A stretch of 64,000 nucleotides of DNA. Source: Luteibacter yeojuensis. Lineage in GTDB: Bacteria; Pseudomonadota; Gammaproteobacteria; Xanthomonadales; Rhodanobacteraceae. Numbering within the stretch: position 1 is the stretch's first letter; each line of letters begins with the position of its first letter. The notes under the pieces are model-generated. The model was not told the origin of the DNA. It did no database searches and saw nothing but the letters and a program-made list of their open reading frames with translations. This document shows, one piece after another, positions 39,104 through 50,488 of this stretch. A program made the translations under genes and the position numbers. The DNA is taken from the NCBI RefSeq assembly GCF_000964085.1, contig NZ_JZRB01000003.1:1-64000 (forward strand), read 5' to 3'.

Positions 39104-41419
39104 TTACGCCTTGCTCAGGGTGATGGCGGCGCCGTACGGCGGCAGCATCGCGGTTTCGGGAAGCGCGGCGTCGATCCACGCGGCACCGGCCGGCACCGCG
39201 TCGTCGACGATCACCGGCAGCACGCTGTCGCCGACGCGGGCGTTGCCGCCATCGGCCAGGCCAAGCTTGCTGGCGTCGTCGGCCGCGATGCGGACGGCGG
39301 CGGGACGGTTCAGCGGGTGTGCGTTCAGCGCACCGGCGCGGCGCAGCACGGCGTCGGCACGGTAGATGGGCACCGTGGCGATGCGCGACAGCGACGTGGC
39401 CGGGGCACGCTGGCCGAGCACCGCGCGGATGTCGGCGGCGCGCTCGACCATGCCATCGCGCAGGCCGGCCAGGTCGTCGAACTCAAAGCCGGCGACGCCG
39501 AGCGAACCGCCCAGCGCACGCAGCACCTTCCAGCCCTCGCGGGCCTCGCCCGGGGCCTTGCCGCCCGCGGTGACGGCCTGGGCGGTGCCCTCGGCGTTCA
39601 CCAGCGTGCCGTCAAGTTCCGGCGTGAGCGCGATCGGCAGGATCACGTCGGCCGAATCCTTGAGGGCGTCGGAAGCGTAGGCGGCGAAAGCCACGACGGT
39701 CTGCGCCGAGTGCATGGCCTGCTGGGCCAGCGCGCCGTCGGCGAAGTCGTACGGCGGCTCGACGTTGTACAGCACGTAGCCCTTGCGGGGCTGCGCCAGC
39801 ATGGCGCGCGCATCGAGGCCGCCAGCGGTCGGCAGCACGCCGACGGTCGACAGGCCGATGGCGTTGGCGCCGGCCGGGATTTCATTGAACGCCGCACCCG
39901 AGGCCTGGGCCAGGAAGCGCGCGATGGCGCGCAGCCAGGAGGCTTCCGGGTGGTTGGCGGCGGCGTGGCCGAAGATGACCACGGCGCCCTCCCCTGCGAA
40001 CGCCTTGTAGGCATCGCGGTGGGCATCGGTGGTGTCGGCACCGTTGACGACGGCCGCGATGGCCTCCGGCACGGTGGCACCGGCCTCGGCGGCGGCCTTG
40101 GCGAGCTTCAGCAGCTCGTCGACCAGCGCGTGCGGCGCGGCCACGGCTTCACCGGCGAGCGGGAAGTTGAAGTGGAAGTGCGCCGGGTTGACGGCGAACA
40201 CCTTGGCGCCCTTCTTCACCGCCTGGCGGATGCGGTGGTTGAGGAGCGGCACTTCGTAGCGCAGGTCGGAACCGACCAGCAGCGCGGTCTTCACCTTGTC
40301 GAGCGACGCGACCGGCGCCGCGAAGGGCCTGGCGAACGCGTTGTCGGCGAAGTCGAGCTGGCGCAGGCGGTGGTCGACATGGGCGCTGCCCAGGCCACGG
40401 GCGAGGCGGACGATAAGCTCGCCCTCCTCGTTCGTGGTGGCCGGGTTCACCAGGATACCGAGGTCGGCACCGGCGACGCTCTTGAGCGCTTCGCGGGCCA
40501 CCGACAGCGCGTCGTCCCACGTGGTGGTGGCCCACTGGCCGTTACGCTTCACCATCGGCGCCTTGACGCGGTCGGCCGCGTACAGGCCCTGGTGGCTGTA
40601 GCGGTCGCGGTCCGAGAGCCAGCACTCGTTGATCGATTCGTTATCGCGCGGCACGGTGCGCAGCACTTCGCCACGGCGGGTGTGCAGCCACAGGTTCGAA
40701 CCCAGCGCGTCGTGGTAGGCCACCGACGGGCGTGCGATCAGCTCCCAGGCGCGGGCCTGGAACTGGAACGGCTTGTTGGTCAGCGCGCCGACCGGGCAGA
40801 CGTCGATGATGTTGCCCGACAGTTCGCTCTCGATCGTCTTGCCGATGTAGGTGCCGATCTCGAGGTTTTCGCCGCGGCTCATGCCACCCAGCTCGTACGT
40901 GCCGGCGATCTCGCTGGTGAAGCGGACGCAGCGCGTGCACTGGATGCAGCGGGTCATTTCGGTGGCGATCAGGGGGCCGAGGTTCTCGTCGGCCACCGTG
41001 CGCTTGCGCTCGACATAGCGCGATACCGAACGGCCGTAGCCGAGCGAGACGTCCTGCAGCTCGCACTCACCGCCCTGGTCGCAGATGGGGCAATCCAGCG
41101 GGTGGTTGATGAGCAGGAATTCCATGACGTTGCGCTGCGACTTCAGCGCCTTGTCGGAACGCGTGAACACCTTCATGCCCTCGCCCACCGGCGTGGCGCA
41201 TGCCGGTGCCGGCTTGGGCATCTTCTCGATTTCCACCAGGCACATGCGGCAGTTGGCGGCGATCGGGAGCTTGCGGTGGTAGCAGAAGCGCGGGATGGCG
41301 ATGCCGACGGCATCGGCCGCCTGGATGATCATCGACCCCTTGGCTACCTGCACCGGCACGCCGTCGATTTCGACGTTGACGAGATCCGGCGCGGCGTTGG
41401 CTACGGGCTGCGCACTCAT
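39104..41419 (-). CDS. nuoG: NADH-quinone oxidoreductase subunit G
   Basis: Large iron-sulfur subunit of the NADH dehydrogenase arm. 771 residues: N-terminal [2Fe-2S] ferredoxin-like domain ([20 protein letters not shown]), a [4Fe-4S] His-Cys3 region ([18 protein letters not shown]), a further cluster ([16 protein letters not shown]), then the molybdopterin-oxidoreductase-like domain with no cofactor. The start overlaps the nuoF stop (ATGA). Confidence 0.97.
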   Translation of the reverse strand: MSAQPVANAAPDLVNVEIDGVPVQVAKGSMIIQAADAVGIAIPRFCYHRKLPIAANCRMCLVEIEKMPKPAPACATPVGEGMKVFTRSDKALKSQRNVMEFLLINHPLDCPICDQGGECELQDVSLGYGRSVSRYVERKRTVADENLGPLIATEMTRCIQCTRCVRFTSEIAGTYELGGMSRGENLEIGTYIGKTIESELSGNIIDVCPVGALTNKPFQFQARAWELIARPSVAYHDALGSNLWLHTRRGEVLRTVPRDNESINECWLSDRDRYSHQGLYAADRVKAPMVKRNGQWATTTWDDALSVAREALKSVAGADLGILVNPATTNEEGELIVRLARGLGSAHVDHRLRQLDFADNAFARPFAAPVASLDKVKTALLVGSDLRYEVPLLNHRIRQAVKKGAKVFAVNPAHFHFNFPLAGEAVAAPHALVDELLKLAKAAAEAGATVPEAIAAVVNGADTTDAHRDAYKAFAGEGAVVIFGHAAANHPEASWLRAIARFLAQASGAAFNEIPAGANAIGLSTVGVLPTAGGLDARAMLAQPRKGYVLYNVEPPYDFADGALAQQAMHSAQTVVAFAAYASDALKDSADVILPIALTPELDGTLVNAEGTAQAVTAGGKAPGEAREGWKVLRALGGSLGVAGFEFDDLAGLRDGMVERAADIRAVLGQRAPATSLSRIATVPIYRADAVLRRAGALNAHPLNRPAAVRIAADDASKLGLADGGNARVGDSVLPVIVDDAVPAGAAWIDAALPETAMLPPYGAAITLSKA

Positions 41420-42759
41420 GCAGCGACTCCAGTGGTGGCCGTGTCAGCCGGGCCGTCCACGATGGAACGGCCATGCTGCACGTAGTATTCGAATTCGTGC
41501 CAGAAGTGGTGCAGGAAGCCCTGCACCGGCCACGCGGCGGCCTCGCCGAACGCGCAGATGGTGTGGCCTTCGATCTGGCCGGCGACGGCCTTCAGGCGGT
41601 GCAGGTCGTCCTGCGTGCCCTTGCCCTCGACGATGCGCGACAGCACGCGGTGCATCCAGCCGGTGCCTTCGCGGCACGGGGTGCACTGGCCGCACGACTC
41701 GGCCATGTAGAAACGCGAGATGCGATGGCAGGCGCGCACCATGCAGGTCTTCTCGTCCATCACGATGACCGCGCCGGAGCCCAGGCCCGAACCCGCCTTC
41801 TGCAGCGAGTCGTAATCCATGGTGCATTCCATCATCTTGTCGGCCGGCAGCACCTTCATGGAGGAGCCGCCCGGGATCACCGCCTTCAGCTTGTGGCCGT
41901 TGCGGACGCCGCCCGCCATCTCCAGCAGCTCGGAGAACGGGGTGCCAAGCTTGATCTCGAAGTTACCCGGGTTGTTGATGTGCCCGGACACCGAGAAGAT
42001 CTTGGGGCCGCCGTTGTTCGGCTTGCCGATGTTGAGGAACCACTCCGCGCCGTTGCGCAGGATGGCCGGCACCGAGGCGTAGGTTTCGGTGTTGTTGATG
42101 GTGGTCGGGCGGCCATAGAGACCGAAGCCGGCCGGGAACGGCGGCTTGAAGCGCGGCTGGCCCTTCTTGCCCTCGAGCGACTCCATCAGCGCGGTTTCTT
42201 CACCGCAGATGTAGGCGCCCGCGCCCAGCGCGTTGTAGATATCCACGTCGATGCCGGAGCCGTCGATGTCCTTGCCCAGCAGGCCAGCGGCGTACGCTTC
42301 CTTCAGGGCTTCCTCGATGTGCTCGAACGGCTCGTGGTGGAACTCACCGCGCAGGTAGTTGTAGGCCACGGTGGAACCGGTGCAGTAGCACGCGATGGCC
42401 AGGCCCTCGAGCACCGCATGCGGGTTGAAGCGCAGGATGTCGCGGTCCTTGCAGGTGCCCGGCTCGGATTCGTCCGAGTTGCACAGGATGTACTTCTGGC
42501 CCGGCGCCGTGCGCGGCATGAACGACCACTTCAGGCCGGTGGGGAAGCCGGCGCCGCCGCGGCCGCGCAGCGAGCTCTTCTTGATCTCTTCGATCAGCGC
42601 GGCCGGATCGGGCTTTTCAGCCAGGATCTTGCGCCACGCCTTCCAGCCGTCGACCTTCTCGTAGCTCTCGAGCGACCAGGGCTTTTCGAAATGCAGGGTC
42701 GTGTAGACGACCTGGTGTTCCTTGGGTGCGGGTCCGACCGGACCAGTGGTGCTAGCCAT
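41416..42759 (-). CDS. nuoF: NADH-quinone oxidoreductase subunit F
   Basis: Binds NADH and FMN and the N3 cluster. 447 residues: the Gly-rich loop [35 protein letters not shown] (FMN site), and the [4Fe-4S] motif [15 protein letters not shown] near the C-terminus. It lies ten bases after nuoE. Confidence 0.98.
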   Translation of the reverse strand: MASTTGPVGPAPKEHQVVYTTLHFEKPWSLESYEKVDGWKAWRKILAEKPDPAALIEEIKKSSLRGRGGAGFPTGLKWSFMPRTAPGQKYILCNSDESEPGTCKDRDILRFNPHAVLEGLAIACYCTGSTVAYNYLRGEFHHEPFEHIEEALKEAYAAGLLGKDIDGSGIDVDIYNALGAGAYICGEETALMESLEGKKGQPRFKPPFPAGFGLYGRPTTINNTETYASVPAILRNGAEWFLNIGKPNNGGPKIFSVSGHINNPGNFEIKLGTPFSELLEMAGGVRNGHKLKAVIPGGSSMKVLPADKMMECTMDYDSLQKAGSGLGSGAVIVMDEKTCMVRACHRISRFYMAESCGQCTPCREGTGWMHRVLSRIVEGKGTQDDLHRLKAVAGQIEGHTICAFGEAAAWPVQGFLHHFWHEFEYYVQHGRSIVDGPADTATTGVAA

Positions 42760-42769
42760 TGCCCTTACC

Positions 42770-43297
42770 TCACTTCAGACCGTCGAGGATCGCGTCGACC
42801 GATTCGGCCGTCAGCTTCTCGTGGTAATGACCGTTGACCACCATCATCGGCGCGCCAGCACACGCGGCCAGGCATTCCTCTTCCTGCTTGAGGTAGATGC
42901 GGCCGTCGGCGGTGCTTTCGCCCGTCTTGATGCCCAGCTTCTTCTCGCAGTGGCGCACGAGGCCCTCGGCGCCGTTGAGCCAGCACGAGATGTTGGTGCA
43001 GATGGCGACGTTGTTGCGGCCCACGGGCGTGGTCTCGAACATCGAGTAGAAGCTCGCGACTTCGTATGCCCAGATCGGCGGCAGGTCGAGGTACTTGGCG
43101 ACGGCGGTGATCAGCGCGTCGGTGAGGTAACCCTGGTTCTGCTCCTGCGCCGCCATGAGCGACTGGATGAGCGCCGAGCGCTTGCGATCCGGCGGGAACT
43201 TGCCGACCCAGTGGTCGATGTGCTGCCGGGTGTGATCGTTGAGCACGGCGATCGGATCGACGTCCTTCACCTGCTCGAAATGACCGGTGGCTTTCAT
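42770..43297 (-). CDS. nuoE: NADH-quinone oxidoreductase subunit E
   Basis: Thioredoxin-like [2Fe-2S] subunit. 175 residues; cluster cysteines are in [14 protein letters not shown] and [18 protein letters not shown]. The N-terminal helical part includes [18 protein letters not shown]. It lies between nuoD and nuoF. Confidence 0.97.
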   Translation of the reverse strand: MKATGHFEQVKDVDPIAVLNDHTRQHIDHWVGKFPPDRKRSALIQSLMAAQEQNQGYLTDALITAVAKYLDLPPIWAYEVASFYSMFETTPVGRNNVAICTNISCWLNGAEGLVRHCEKKLGIKTGESTADGRIYLKQEEECLAACAGAPMMVVNGHYHEKLTAESVDAILDGLK

Positions 43298-43318
43298 GAT
43301 TCTGTGTACTCCGTCGAC

Positions 43319-44572
43319 TTAGCGGTCGACTTCGCCGAAGACGAGATCGTAGGTGCCGATCATCGCGACGACGTCGGCGAGCATGTGGCCACGCACGAAC
43401 GCGTCCATCGAAGAAAGATGCGCGAAGCCCGGCGCGCGCAGGTGCACGCGGAACGGCTTGTTGGCACCGTCGGACATGAGGTAGCAGCCAAACTCACCCT
43501 TCGGTGCCTCCACCGCGGCGTAGGTCTCGCCGGCGGGGACGCCATAGCCCTCGGTGAAGAGCTTGAAGTGGTGGATCAGCGCTTCCATGTCGTTCTTCAT
43601 CTCGACACGGCTGGGCGGGGCGACCTTGTAGTTCTGCACCATGACCGGGCCCGGGTTGGCCTTCAGCCATTCCACGCACTGGCGGATGATGCGGTTCGAC
43701 TGGCGCATTTCTTCCACGCGCACCAGGTAGCGGTCGTAGCAATCGCCGTTGACGCCCACCGGGATGTCGAAATCCATGTGCTCGTAGGCGGCGTACGGCT
43801 GCTTCTTGCGCAGATCCCACGCGATGCCAGAGCCGCGCAGCATGGCGCCCGTCATGCCCCAGGCCTGCGCCTTGTCAGGGTCGACCACGCCGATGCCGAC
43901 CGTACGCTGCTTCCAGATACGGTTGTTGGTGAGCAGCAGTTCGTACTCATCCACGCGCGCCGGGAAATCGTTGGTGAACTCCGTGAGGTAGTCCAGCATC
44001 GAGCCTTCGCGCCACGTGTTGAGGCGCTTCAGGTCGCCGCCCTTGTGCCACGGCGATTCGCGGTACTGCGGCATCTGCTCGGGCAGGTCGCGGTACACGC
44101 CACCCGGGCGGTAGTACGTGGCGTGCATGCGGGCGCCGGAGACGGCCTCGTACACGTCCATGAGTTCCTCGCGCTCGCGGAACGCGTAGAGGAACACGGC
44201 CATGGCGCCAAGATCGAGCGCGTTCGAACCCACCCACATGAGGTGGTTCAGGATGCGGGTGATCTCGTCGAACATGGTGCGGATGTACTGCGCGCGCACC
44301 GGGGCCTCGATGCCCATGAGGTTCTCGATGGCGCGCACGTAGGCGTGCTCGTTGCACATCATCGAGACGTAATCGAGGCGATCCATGTAACCGATGGACT
44401 GGTTGAACGGCTTGGACTCGGCCAGCTTTTCGGTGCCACGGTGCAGCAGGCCGATGTGTGGGTCGGCACGGACGATGGTCTCGCCGTCCATTTCCAGCAC
44501 CAGGCGCAGCACGCCGTGCGCAGCAGGGTGCTGCGGGCCGAAGTTCATCGTGTAATTGCGGATTTCTTCCAC
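43319..44572 (-). CDS. nuoD: NADH-quinone oxidoreductase subunit D
   Basis: 49-kDa subunit that forms the quinone pocket with NuoB and NuoH. 417 residues; [51 protein letters not shown] and the C-terminal DLVFGEVDR are typical. It starts three bases after nuoC. Confidence 0.98.
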   Translation of the reverse strand: MEEIRNYTMNFGPQHPAAHGVLRLVLEMDGETIVRADPHIGLLHRGTEKLAESKPFNQSIGYMDRLDYVSMMCNEHAYVRAIENLMGIEAPVRAQYIRTMFDEITRILNHLMWVGSNALDLGAMAVFLYAFREREELMDVYEAVSGARMHATYYRPGGVYRDLPEQMPQYRESPWHKGGDLKRLNTWREGSMLDYLTEFTNDFPARVDEYELLLTNNRIWKQRTVGIGVVDPDKAQAWGMTGAMLRGSGIAWDLRKKQPYAAYEHMDFDIPVGVNGDCYDRYLVRVEEMRQSNRIIRQCVEWLKANPGPVMVQNYKVAPPSRVEMKNDMEALIHHFKLFTEGYGVPAGETYAAVEAPKGEFGCYLMSDGANKPFRVHLRAPGFAHLSSMDAFVRGHMLADVVAMIGTYDLVFGEVDR

Positions 44573-44575
44573 GGC

Positions 44576-45304
44576 TTAATTCTCCCGCCAGCGGTCGGCG
44601 GCTTCCGCCCTGGCCTGATCGAGGTCGGCATCGTTGCGGATCGTGCGCGGCACCAGCACGCGCGGCTCGATCGAGACCGGTTCGTAGACAACACGCTTCT
44701 GCTCGGCGTCGTAGCGGACCTCGACGTTGCCGATGAGCGGGAAATCCTTGCGGAACGGATGGCCGACGAAACCGTAGTCGGTAAGGATGCGGCGAAGGTC
44801 GGGGTGGCCGTCGTAAATGATGCCGTAGAGGTCGAACGCCTCGCGCTCGAACCAGTCGGCGCCCGGCCAGATGCCCGTGACCGACGGCACCACCGGGAAA
44901 TTGTCGTCCTCAGCGAACGCGCGCAGGCGGATGCGCTGGTTATGCTCGATCGACAGTAGCTGGTACACCGAGGCGAAGCGGCGCGGCAGGTCGGCCGGGC
45001 GCGGGCGTTCGGCCCAGGTGAAGCGGCCGACGGCCTGGCCCTCGACGCCACGCGAGAAGCTTTCGCCCTGCGCGGTGTCGGTGTCCCATTCGGTCTTGCC
45101 GTAGCTGAGGTAATCGACGCCGCAGACGTCGATGAAGACGGTGAAGCGGAAGCCCGCCTCGTCGCGCAGCGCGGTGGCCACGGCGATGAGGTCGCGCGGG
45201 GCGACCTCGGCGGTGACTTCGTTGCGTTCGACCTTCACCGCCAGCATGTCGCCGAAGCGCGCGGCGAGGCGTTCGACCAGCGAGGTCTCGTTGTTAACGC
45301 TCAT
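44576..45304 (-). CDS. nuoC: NADH-quinone oxidoreductase subunit C
   Basis: 30-kDa peripheral-arm subunit, separate from NuoD (they are fused in E. coli). 242 residues, with the signature [20 protein letters not shown] and [20 protein letters not shown]. It lies between nuoB and nuoD. Confidence 0.97.
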   Translation of the reverse strand: MSVNNETSLVERLAARFGDMLAVKVERNEVTAEVAPRDLIAVATALRDEAGFRFTVFIDVCGVDYLSYGKTEWDTDTAQGESFSRGVEGQAVGRFTWAERPRPADLPRRFASVYQLLSIEHNQRIRLRAFAEDDNFPVVPSVTGIWPGADWFEREAFDLYGIIYDGHPDLRRILTDYGFVGHPFRKDFPLIGNVEVRYDAEQKRVVYEPVSIEPRVLVPRTIRNDADLDQARAEAADRWREN

Positions 45305-45316
45305 GTGCAGGCCCTG

Positions 45317-45861
<545 letters not shown>

Positions 45862-45871
<10 letters not shown>

Positions 45872-46218
45872 TCGAGCGCTCCCTTCTTCCAGACATAACC
45901 GAAACCGACCACGAGCAGCGCCAGGAACAGTGCCATTTCAACCAGTGCGATGAGCCCGATCTTGTCGAACACCACGGCCCACGGGAAAAGGAAGGCGATT
46001 TCGAGGTCGAAAATAATGAAGAGGATGGCGATGAGGTAATAACGCACGTCGAACTTCATGCGGGCATCTTCGAAGGCTTCGAAGCCGCACTCGTAGGGCG
46101 AGAGTTTTTCCGCATCGGGGCGCTTGGGGCCGGCGAGCATGCCGAGGACCATGAGCACCACGCCTAGGCCGACGGCCACGGCTATGAACAACAGGACGGG
46201 CCAATATTGGGCGAGCAC
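45862..46218 (-). CDS. nuoA: NADH-quinone oxidoreductase subunit A
   Basis: Small three-helix membrane subunit (118 residues); [19 protein letters not shown] with its conserved cysteine and [20 protein letters not shown] are typical. The start is GTG at 46218 with GGAGG about ten bases upstream. It is the first nuo gene; upstream lie 270 bases without a gene and a candidate promoter. Confidence 0.97.
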
Positions 46219-46488
46219 GATGCTGCGTACCTCCGCGCCTCACTGGGCGCATCAGTGACCGTCGACGGGGACGAGCGGTCCGGCTAGGGGCGCCGGAGCT
46301 TTTATCGAATCGATCCAAACGGACCGATCCGGTCGGACGCGCCAGGCGCGCCAACGACTCCGGAGATCCACAATCTCACGTTGGGGAACCGATCTATTGT
46401 ACCAGTGCGTGCAGGTATGCCGACAAGTCTTAATGGAAGAAAAACAGGTCCATGATGGTGCAAACCCCGAATTTCCCCTGCCTGGCGG
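46219..46488 (-). other. nuo operon leader and promoter region
   Basis: 270 bases with no gene between pilZ and nuoA, both on the minus strand. It holds the candidate promoter at 46396-46426 and a dyad around 46316-46340 (CGGACCGATCCGGTCGG). No tRNA and no secG reading frame were found here. Confidence 0.6.
46396..46426 (-). promoter_or_regulatory. Candidate promoter of the nuo operon
   Basis: TTGTCG (46421-46426), 19-base spacer, TACAAT (46396-46401) on the minus strand, about 180 bases before nuoA. The spacer is longer than ideal. Confidence 0.45.
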
Positions 46489-46848
46489 TTACATCGTCTG
46501 GGTTGGGCGCTCGGAATTGAGGGAGCCGGCCAGGAGGGCCTCGATGCGCTGCCGGGCGGCTTCGCTCTCTGGCGATTCGTTGAACTGGATGCCCACGCCC
46601 GCGGTACGGTTACCTTGCGCCCCCACCGGGGTGATCCACACCACCTTTCCGGCAACGGAGAGGCGCTCGTTGTCGTCGATGAGGGTGACCAGCAGGGCGA
46701 CTTCATCGCCCAGGTTATAGCGCTGGGCCGTGGGGGCGAACAGGCCGCCGGTTTTCAGGAACGGCATGTACGAGATGTACAGGGAATTCACGTCCTTGAT
46801 CTTCAGCGACAGGATGCCCTGGCGCGGCGACGGGCTGGTGGCATTCAT
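46489..46848 (-). CDS. pilZ: PilZ-domain protein of type IV pilus assembly
   Basis: 119-residue single-domain PilZ protein needed for type IV pilus biogenesis in xanthomonads and Pseudomonas. Family features are ILSLKIKDVNSLYISYMPFL, KTGGLFAPT, YNLGDEVALLVTL and GVGIQFNE. Like those orthologues it lacks the RxxxR c-di-GMP motif at its N-terminus. It lies at the end of the mltG-tmk-holB group, but a PIG-L gene separates it from holB. Confidence 0.94.
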   Translation of the reverse strand: MNATSPSPRQGILSLKIKDVNSLYISYMPFLKTGGLFAPTAQRYNLGDEVALLVTLIDDNERLSVAGKVVWITPVGAQGNRTAGVGIQFNESPESEAARQRIEALLAGSLNSERPTQTM

Positions 46849-46885
46849 AAATTCGGCAGATTCCCTGGTCTGGCGGCCATCCTAG

Positions 46886-47887
46886 CTAGGCGGGCGGCCG
46901 GGCCACAAGCCCGGGCGGCGCCGGATCCTGGCAGACCCAGCCATAGCGGTCGTAAATCCAGGGCGTGGAAAGGTCGGCGGTGAGCTTGACGAAGGCAGGC
47001 CCGGGCACGGGGCGCAGCGCCAGCAGCCAGTCGTCGCCGTCGCGCTCCAGTGGCGCGCCGCGCCAGGTCCAGTGCCGGCTCCCCTGCCCGTCGGCCAGCA
47101 GCACGCGCAGGCGGGCCCGTGCGAAACGGCCTGGCCGCCATGGCAGGCGCAGGGTATCGCCCGCCACGGGCGGCGGCGGCCGGTCGAAACGCTCCGGGCG
47201 CGATGCCAGCGCGAGCATGCGTTCGCGGCTAAGCACCATCTGGGTGGCATGGGCCTGCACGGCAGCGGTCTTGATGCCCTGCCGCCCAGGGTCGGCATCC
47301 GGCACGATCAGGTCTTCAGGGGCGCAGGCCTCGGTGCCGTGGACCATGTAGGTGAGCACCTCGGCCGTGGAGCCGGCGTCGTGGAGCGCCAGGCGGGCCA
47401 GCACATGGGCGGCACCGTGGTCGGGGTGCCGATCACCGAGGTCGGGGATGACGACGAGCGTGGGCCCCATGGCGGCGACCACGGCCCGCAACGCGCCCAC
47501 GGCGTCCGCGTGGCGGTGGCGCAGCTCGGTGGTCACCTGCATGTCGTGCCAGCCCATGGGATGGAACCGCGCGGGCTCGACGCCCAGCAGGGAAAGGGCC
47601 GAAGCGACCTCCTGGCGGCGGCGCGCGCCCCAGCGCCGGCGGCCCGCCGCGCCGATGATGAGACGTTTCTCATCCCAGCGCTGTGGCCAAGGGTTGTCGT
47701 CCCCATCGGTGAGCAAGGCCACGTCGACCGTGCCACCGAGGGCAAGGCAGCGCTGGATCAGCATCCCCGCGGCCAGCGACTCGTCGTCCGGGTGCGGGGC
47801 GATGACGAGCAGGCGCGTCGTGGCGTCGATGGTGGGGGCGGTGGGCACGGCGCGATTAAGGCGAACGGCGTGGATAAGGGGCGTCAA
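46886..47887 (-). CDS. PIG-L family deacetylase
   Basis: Zinc hydrolase of the GlcNAc-PI/LmbE deacetylase fold. About 333 residues: metal-site motif LLVIAPHPDDESLAAGM near residue 30, the second site DRHPDHGAAHVLARLALHD, and a C-terminal beta domain (about 230-333). The start is not certain: TTG at 47887 overlaps the holB stop (TTGA) and suggests coupling; GTG at 47848 is the alternative. The substrate is unknown; in other bacteria PIG-L proteins act on N-acetylglucosaminyl groups of lipids, thiols or antibiotics. Confidence 0.88.
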   Translation of the reverse strand: MTPLIHAVRLNRAVPTAPTIDATTRLLVIAPHPDDESLAAGMLIQRCLALGGTVDVALLTDGDDNPWPQRWDEKRLIIGAAGRRRWGARRRQEVASALSLLGVEPARFHPMGWHDMQVTTELRHRHADAVGALRAVVAAMGPTLVVIPDLGDRHPDHGAAHVLARLALHDAGSTAEVLTYMVHGTEACAPEDLIVPDADPGRQGIKTAAVQAHATQMVLSRERMLALASRPERFDRPPPPVAGDTLRLPWRPGRFARARLRVLLADGQGSRHWTWRGAPLERDGDDWLLALRPVPGPAFVKLTADLSTPWIYDRYGWVCQDPAPPGLVARPPA

Positions 47888-48819
47888 CGCCAGGCGGCGA
47901 TGAGTTCGAGCAACACCAGGTCGGTACGCAGCGGCCCCCGGAGGGCCTCGCGGGCGCGGTTGGCCTTGCCGTACCAGGCATCGAGCGATTCGTCGTCGAG
48001 CTGGCTTTCGAGCGGCGCGGGGCGCCCGGCGGCCCGCGCACGCAACTCGTCGGTGGCGGCCTGCGCGGCGAACCACGCGTAGCGCGCGGGGTCGGTGGCC
48101 TGCCAGCGCTTCACCACTTCCATGGCGTCGCCGCGGCCGGCCGCGAGGGCCTTCAGGTCGTGGCGCACCTCCCCACGCTGCTTGAGGGCGCCATCGCTGG
48201 CCCACTGGCGCGCCAGCCCCGGGTTGCCGGCGGCCGCTTCGAGCGCGGCGGCCGCATCCGGAACGCCCTGCCCCCGCAACCACTCGAGCGACACCTCGTG
48301 CGACGGCACGAGGAAATCGATGCGCTGGGTTCGGCTGCGGATGGTTGCCGGCAGGCGGGCCGGTTCGTCGGCGACGAGGAGGATGATGGTCGAGGGGGTG
48401 GGTTCTTCCAGGGTCTTGAGTAGCGCGTTGGCGGCTGCCGCGTTCATCGCATCGGCCGGGTCGACGGTCGCGACCTGCCACCCGCCGAACTGGCTGGCCA
48501 TGGAAAGGCGTTGCGAGAGGTCGCGCACCTGGTCGACGACGATCTCGGTGCGCGTGCCGCCGTCCTTGCGCAGGCCGAGCCCGAGCGCGATGACATCGGG
48601 GTGCGTGCCTGCCGCCACGAGGTGGCAGCTACGGCACGTGCCACAGGCCTGGCCGCCGGCGGGATGCTGGCAGAGCAGGCCCTTGACGAAATCCGCAAGG
48701 AACTCGCGCTTGCCCAGCCCCGCCGGCCCGGCGAGAAGCAACGCATGCGGCAGCGCATCGCGCTCGCGACGCGCCTGCAGGCGCGCCCAGGCCTCCGCAT
48801 GCCACGGCCGCGCGGTCAC
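47884..48819 (-). CDS. holB: DNA polymerase III subunit delta'
   Basis: Clamp-loader subunit. 311 residues: degenerate P-loop LLLAGPAGLGKREFL, a four-cysteine zinc module (CQHPAGGQACGTCRSC), SRC region replaced by IRSRTQRIDF, and NALLKTLEEPTPSTIILLVA. The start is GTG at 48819, overlapping the tmk stop (GTGA). It lies in the usual tmk-holB order. Confidence 0.95.
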   Translation of the reverse strand: MTARPWHAEAWARLQARRERDALPHALLLAGPAGLGKREFLADFVKGLLCQHPAGGQACGTCRSCHLVAAGTHPDVIALGLGLRKDGGTRTEIVVDQVRDLSQRLSMASQFGGWQVATVDPADAMNAAAANALLKTLEEPTPSTIILLVADEPARLPATIRSRTQRIDFLVPSHEVSLEWLRGQGVPDAAAALEAAAGNPGLARQWASDGALKQRGEVRHDLKALAAGRGDAMEVVKRWQATDPARYAWFAAQAATDELRARAAGRPAPLESQLDDESLDAWYGKANRAREALRGPLRTDLVLLELIAAWR

Positions 48820-49466
48820 GACGGCGCCCGTTCGAAGAGGCCAGCGACACCCGCGATGGCCTGGGCCAGCACGGCATCGGGCGCCGCGCTGGCATCCAGC
48901 ACGCGGAAGCGGCCCGGGTCGGCCGCGGCCCGGGAACGGTAGGCATCCCGGATGCGCTCGAAGAAGGCATCGCCCTCCACTTCGATGCGGTCGGCGTCGC
49001 CACGGCCGGCGGCGCGCGCGCGGCCCTGGGCCACCGGCAGGTCGAGCAGCAACGTGATGTCGGGCCTGAGGCCAAGCGCCGCCCAGCGCTCGAGCGCGGC
49101 GATGCGTTCGAGCGGCTGGCCACGGCCACCGCCCTGGTAGGCGTAGCTGGCATCGGTGAAGCGATCGCACAGCACCCAGCGGCCGGCGGCCAGGGCGGGC
49201 TCGATCACCTGGCGCACCAGCTGCGCGCGCGAGGCGAACATGAGCAGAAGCTCGCCCTCGGCGCAGAGCTCGTTGTTGGCGGCATCGAGCACCACGCCAC
49301 GCACGGCTTCGCCGACATCGGTGCCGCCGGGCTCGCGCGTCACCACCAGGTCGGCGCCCTGCGCCCGCAGGTGCGCCTCGAGGCCGCGCAGCAAGGTGCT
49401 CTTGCCGGCGCCTTCGCCCCCTTCGAGGGTGATGAGCTTTCCGCGCGGGTGTGGATTCACTGGCAT
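48816..49466 (-). CDS. tmk: Thymidylate kinase
   Basis: Phosphorylates dTMP to dTDP. 216 residues; P-loop LEGGEGAGKSTLL, dTMP-binding REPGGTDVGEAVR, the DR motif CDRFTDASYAYQGGGR and the LID arginine region RARAAGRGDADRIE. The ATG at 49466 overlaps the end of mltG by ten bases. Confidence 0.97.
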   Translation of the reverse strand: MPVNPHPRGKLITLEGGEGAGKSTLLRGLEAHLRAQGADLVVTREPGGTDVGEAVRGVVLDAANNELCAEGELLLMFASRAQLVRQVIEPALAAGRWVLCDRFTDASYAYQGGGRGQPLERIAALERWAALGLRPDITLLLDLPVAQGRARAAGRGDADRIEVEGDAFFERIRDAYRSRAAADPGRFRVLDASAAPDAVLAQAIAGVAGLFERAPS

Positions 49467-50488
49467 CGCTTCAACTGGTAGCAGGCCACGGCCTTGTTGT
49501 GTTCGTCGAGGGTAGCCGAGAAGACGTGGCTGCCATCGCCGCGCGCGACGAAGTACAGCTCGTTGCCCCCGGCCGGGTGCAGCGCCGCCTCGATGGCCGC
49601 ACGCCCGGGCAGGGCGATGGGCGTGGGCGGCAGGCCCGCACGCGTGTACGTATTGTAGGGCGTGTCGGTGGTGAGGTCGCTCTTGTGGATGTTGCCCGCG
49701 TAAGCGGCACCCATGCCGTAGATCACGGTCGGGTCGGTCTGCAGCATGATGTGCTGCTGCAGGCGGCGCACGAACACGCCCGCGATGCGCGGCCGCTCAT
49801 CCGCCCTGCCCGTTTCCTTTTCCACGATGGAGGCGAGGATAAGGGCCTCGTACGGCGAGGCCAGGGGGAGGTCCTGCGCCCGGCCGGCCCAGGCGGCATC
49901 CAGGGTTTTCGCCATGGCGCCGTAGGCCCGCTTGAGGATGCTGCTATCGGCATCGCCCTTCACGTAGGCATAGGTCTCGGGGAGGAAACGCCCCTCGGGG
50001 GTATCGCCCTCGGGTGCGCCCACGCGCTTCATGATGCCCGCGTCGTCGAGGCCGGCCGTATCGTGGGTGAGTGTGTCCACCGCGCCCAGCGCACGGCGCA
50101 GGTCGGCGAAGGACCAGCCATCGACGATGGTGAAGTTACGCTGCATGACCTTGCCCGTGGCCATGTCAGTGACCAGGTCGCGCGGGGTCATGCCCTGGCG
50201 CAGCGCGAACTCACCCGCATGCAGGCGGCCGCTGGCGTGCATCTCCATGGCCAGCACGCGCCAGTAGAGGGGCGAGGCCTGGGTGGCACCGCGATCGCGC
50301 AGCGCGCGGACGATATCCTTGAACGACGAGCCCCGGGCCACGTCGATGCTTTCACCGCTACTGGCCACCGTGAGCGGCGTGCGGGCGAAACGGGCCCAGT
50401 CGAACCACATCCACGCGCCACCCGCGATCACCGCGAGCAGCACCAGCAACAAGACAGCGCGCCACAGGGCGGCGCCACGCACTTTCAT
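49457..50488 (-). CDS. mltG: Endolytic murein transglycosylase
   Basis: Cuts nascent peptidoglycan glycan strands in the inner membrane. 343 residues: one N-terminal membrane helix (AVLLLVLLAVIAGGAWMWF), a LysM-like region, and the YceG domain with catalytic glutamate in ILASIVEKETGRADERPRIA, then HIMLQTDPTVIYGMG and NTYTRAGLPPTPIALPG. The start overlaps the pabC stop (ATGA). Confidence 0.97.
   Translation of the reverse strand: MKVRGAALWRAVLLLVLLAVIAGGAWMWFDWARFARTPLTVASSGESIDVARGSSFKDIVRALRDRGATQASPLYWRVLAMEMHASGRLHAGEFALRQGMTPRDLVTDMATGKVMQRNFTIVDGWSFADLRRALGAVDTLTHDTAGLDDAGIMKRVGAPEGDTPEGRFLPETYAYVKGDADSSILKRAYGAMAKTLDAAWAGRAQDLPLASPYEALILASIVEKETGRADERPRIAGVFVRRLQQHIMLQTDPTVIYGMGAAYAGNIHKSDLTTDTPYNTYTRAGLPPTPIALPGRAAIEAALHPAGGNELYFVARGDGSHVFSATLDEHNKAVACYQLKRCQ

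Noticed and set aside
37037-41485. Open frame of 1482 codons on the plus strand opposite nuoG-nuoJ, and similar long frames opposite gyrA, infB, nuoL and pnp
   Set aside because: These are mirror frames produced by high GC and third-position bias. They lie exactly opposite conserved genes and show His/Asp/Arg-rich low-complexity protein.
46316-46340. Dyad CGGACCGATCCGGTCGG in the nuo leader as a regulator site
   Set aside because: The arms are short and uneven in this GC-rich region, and no regulator match is known to me.
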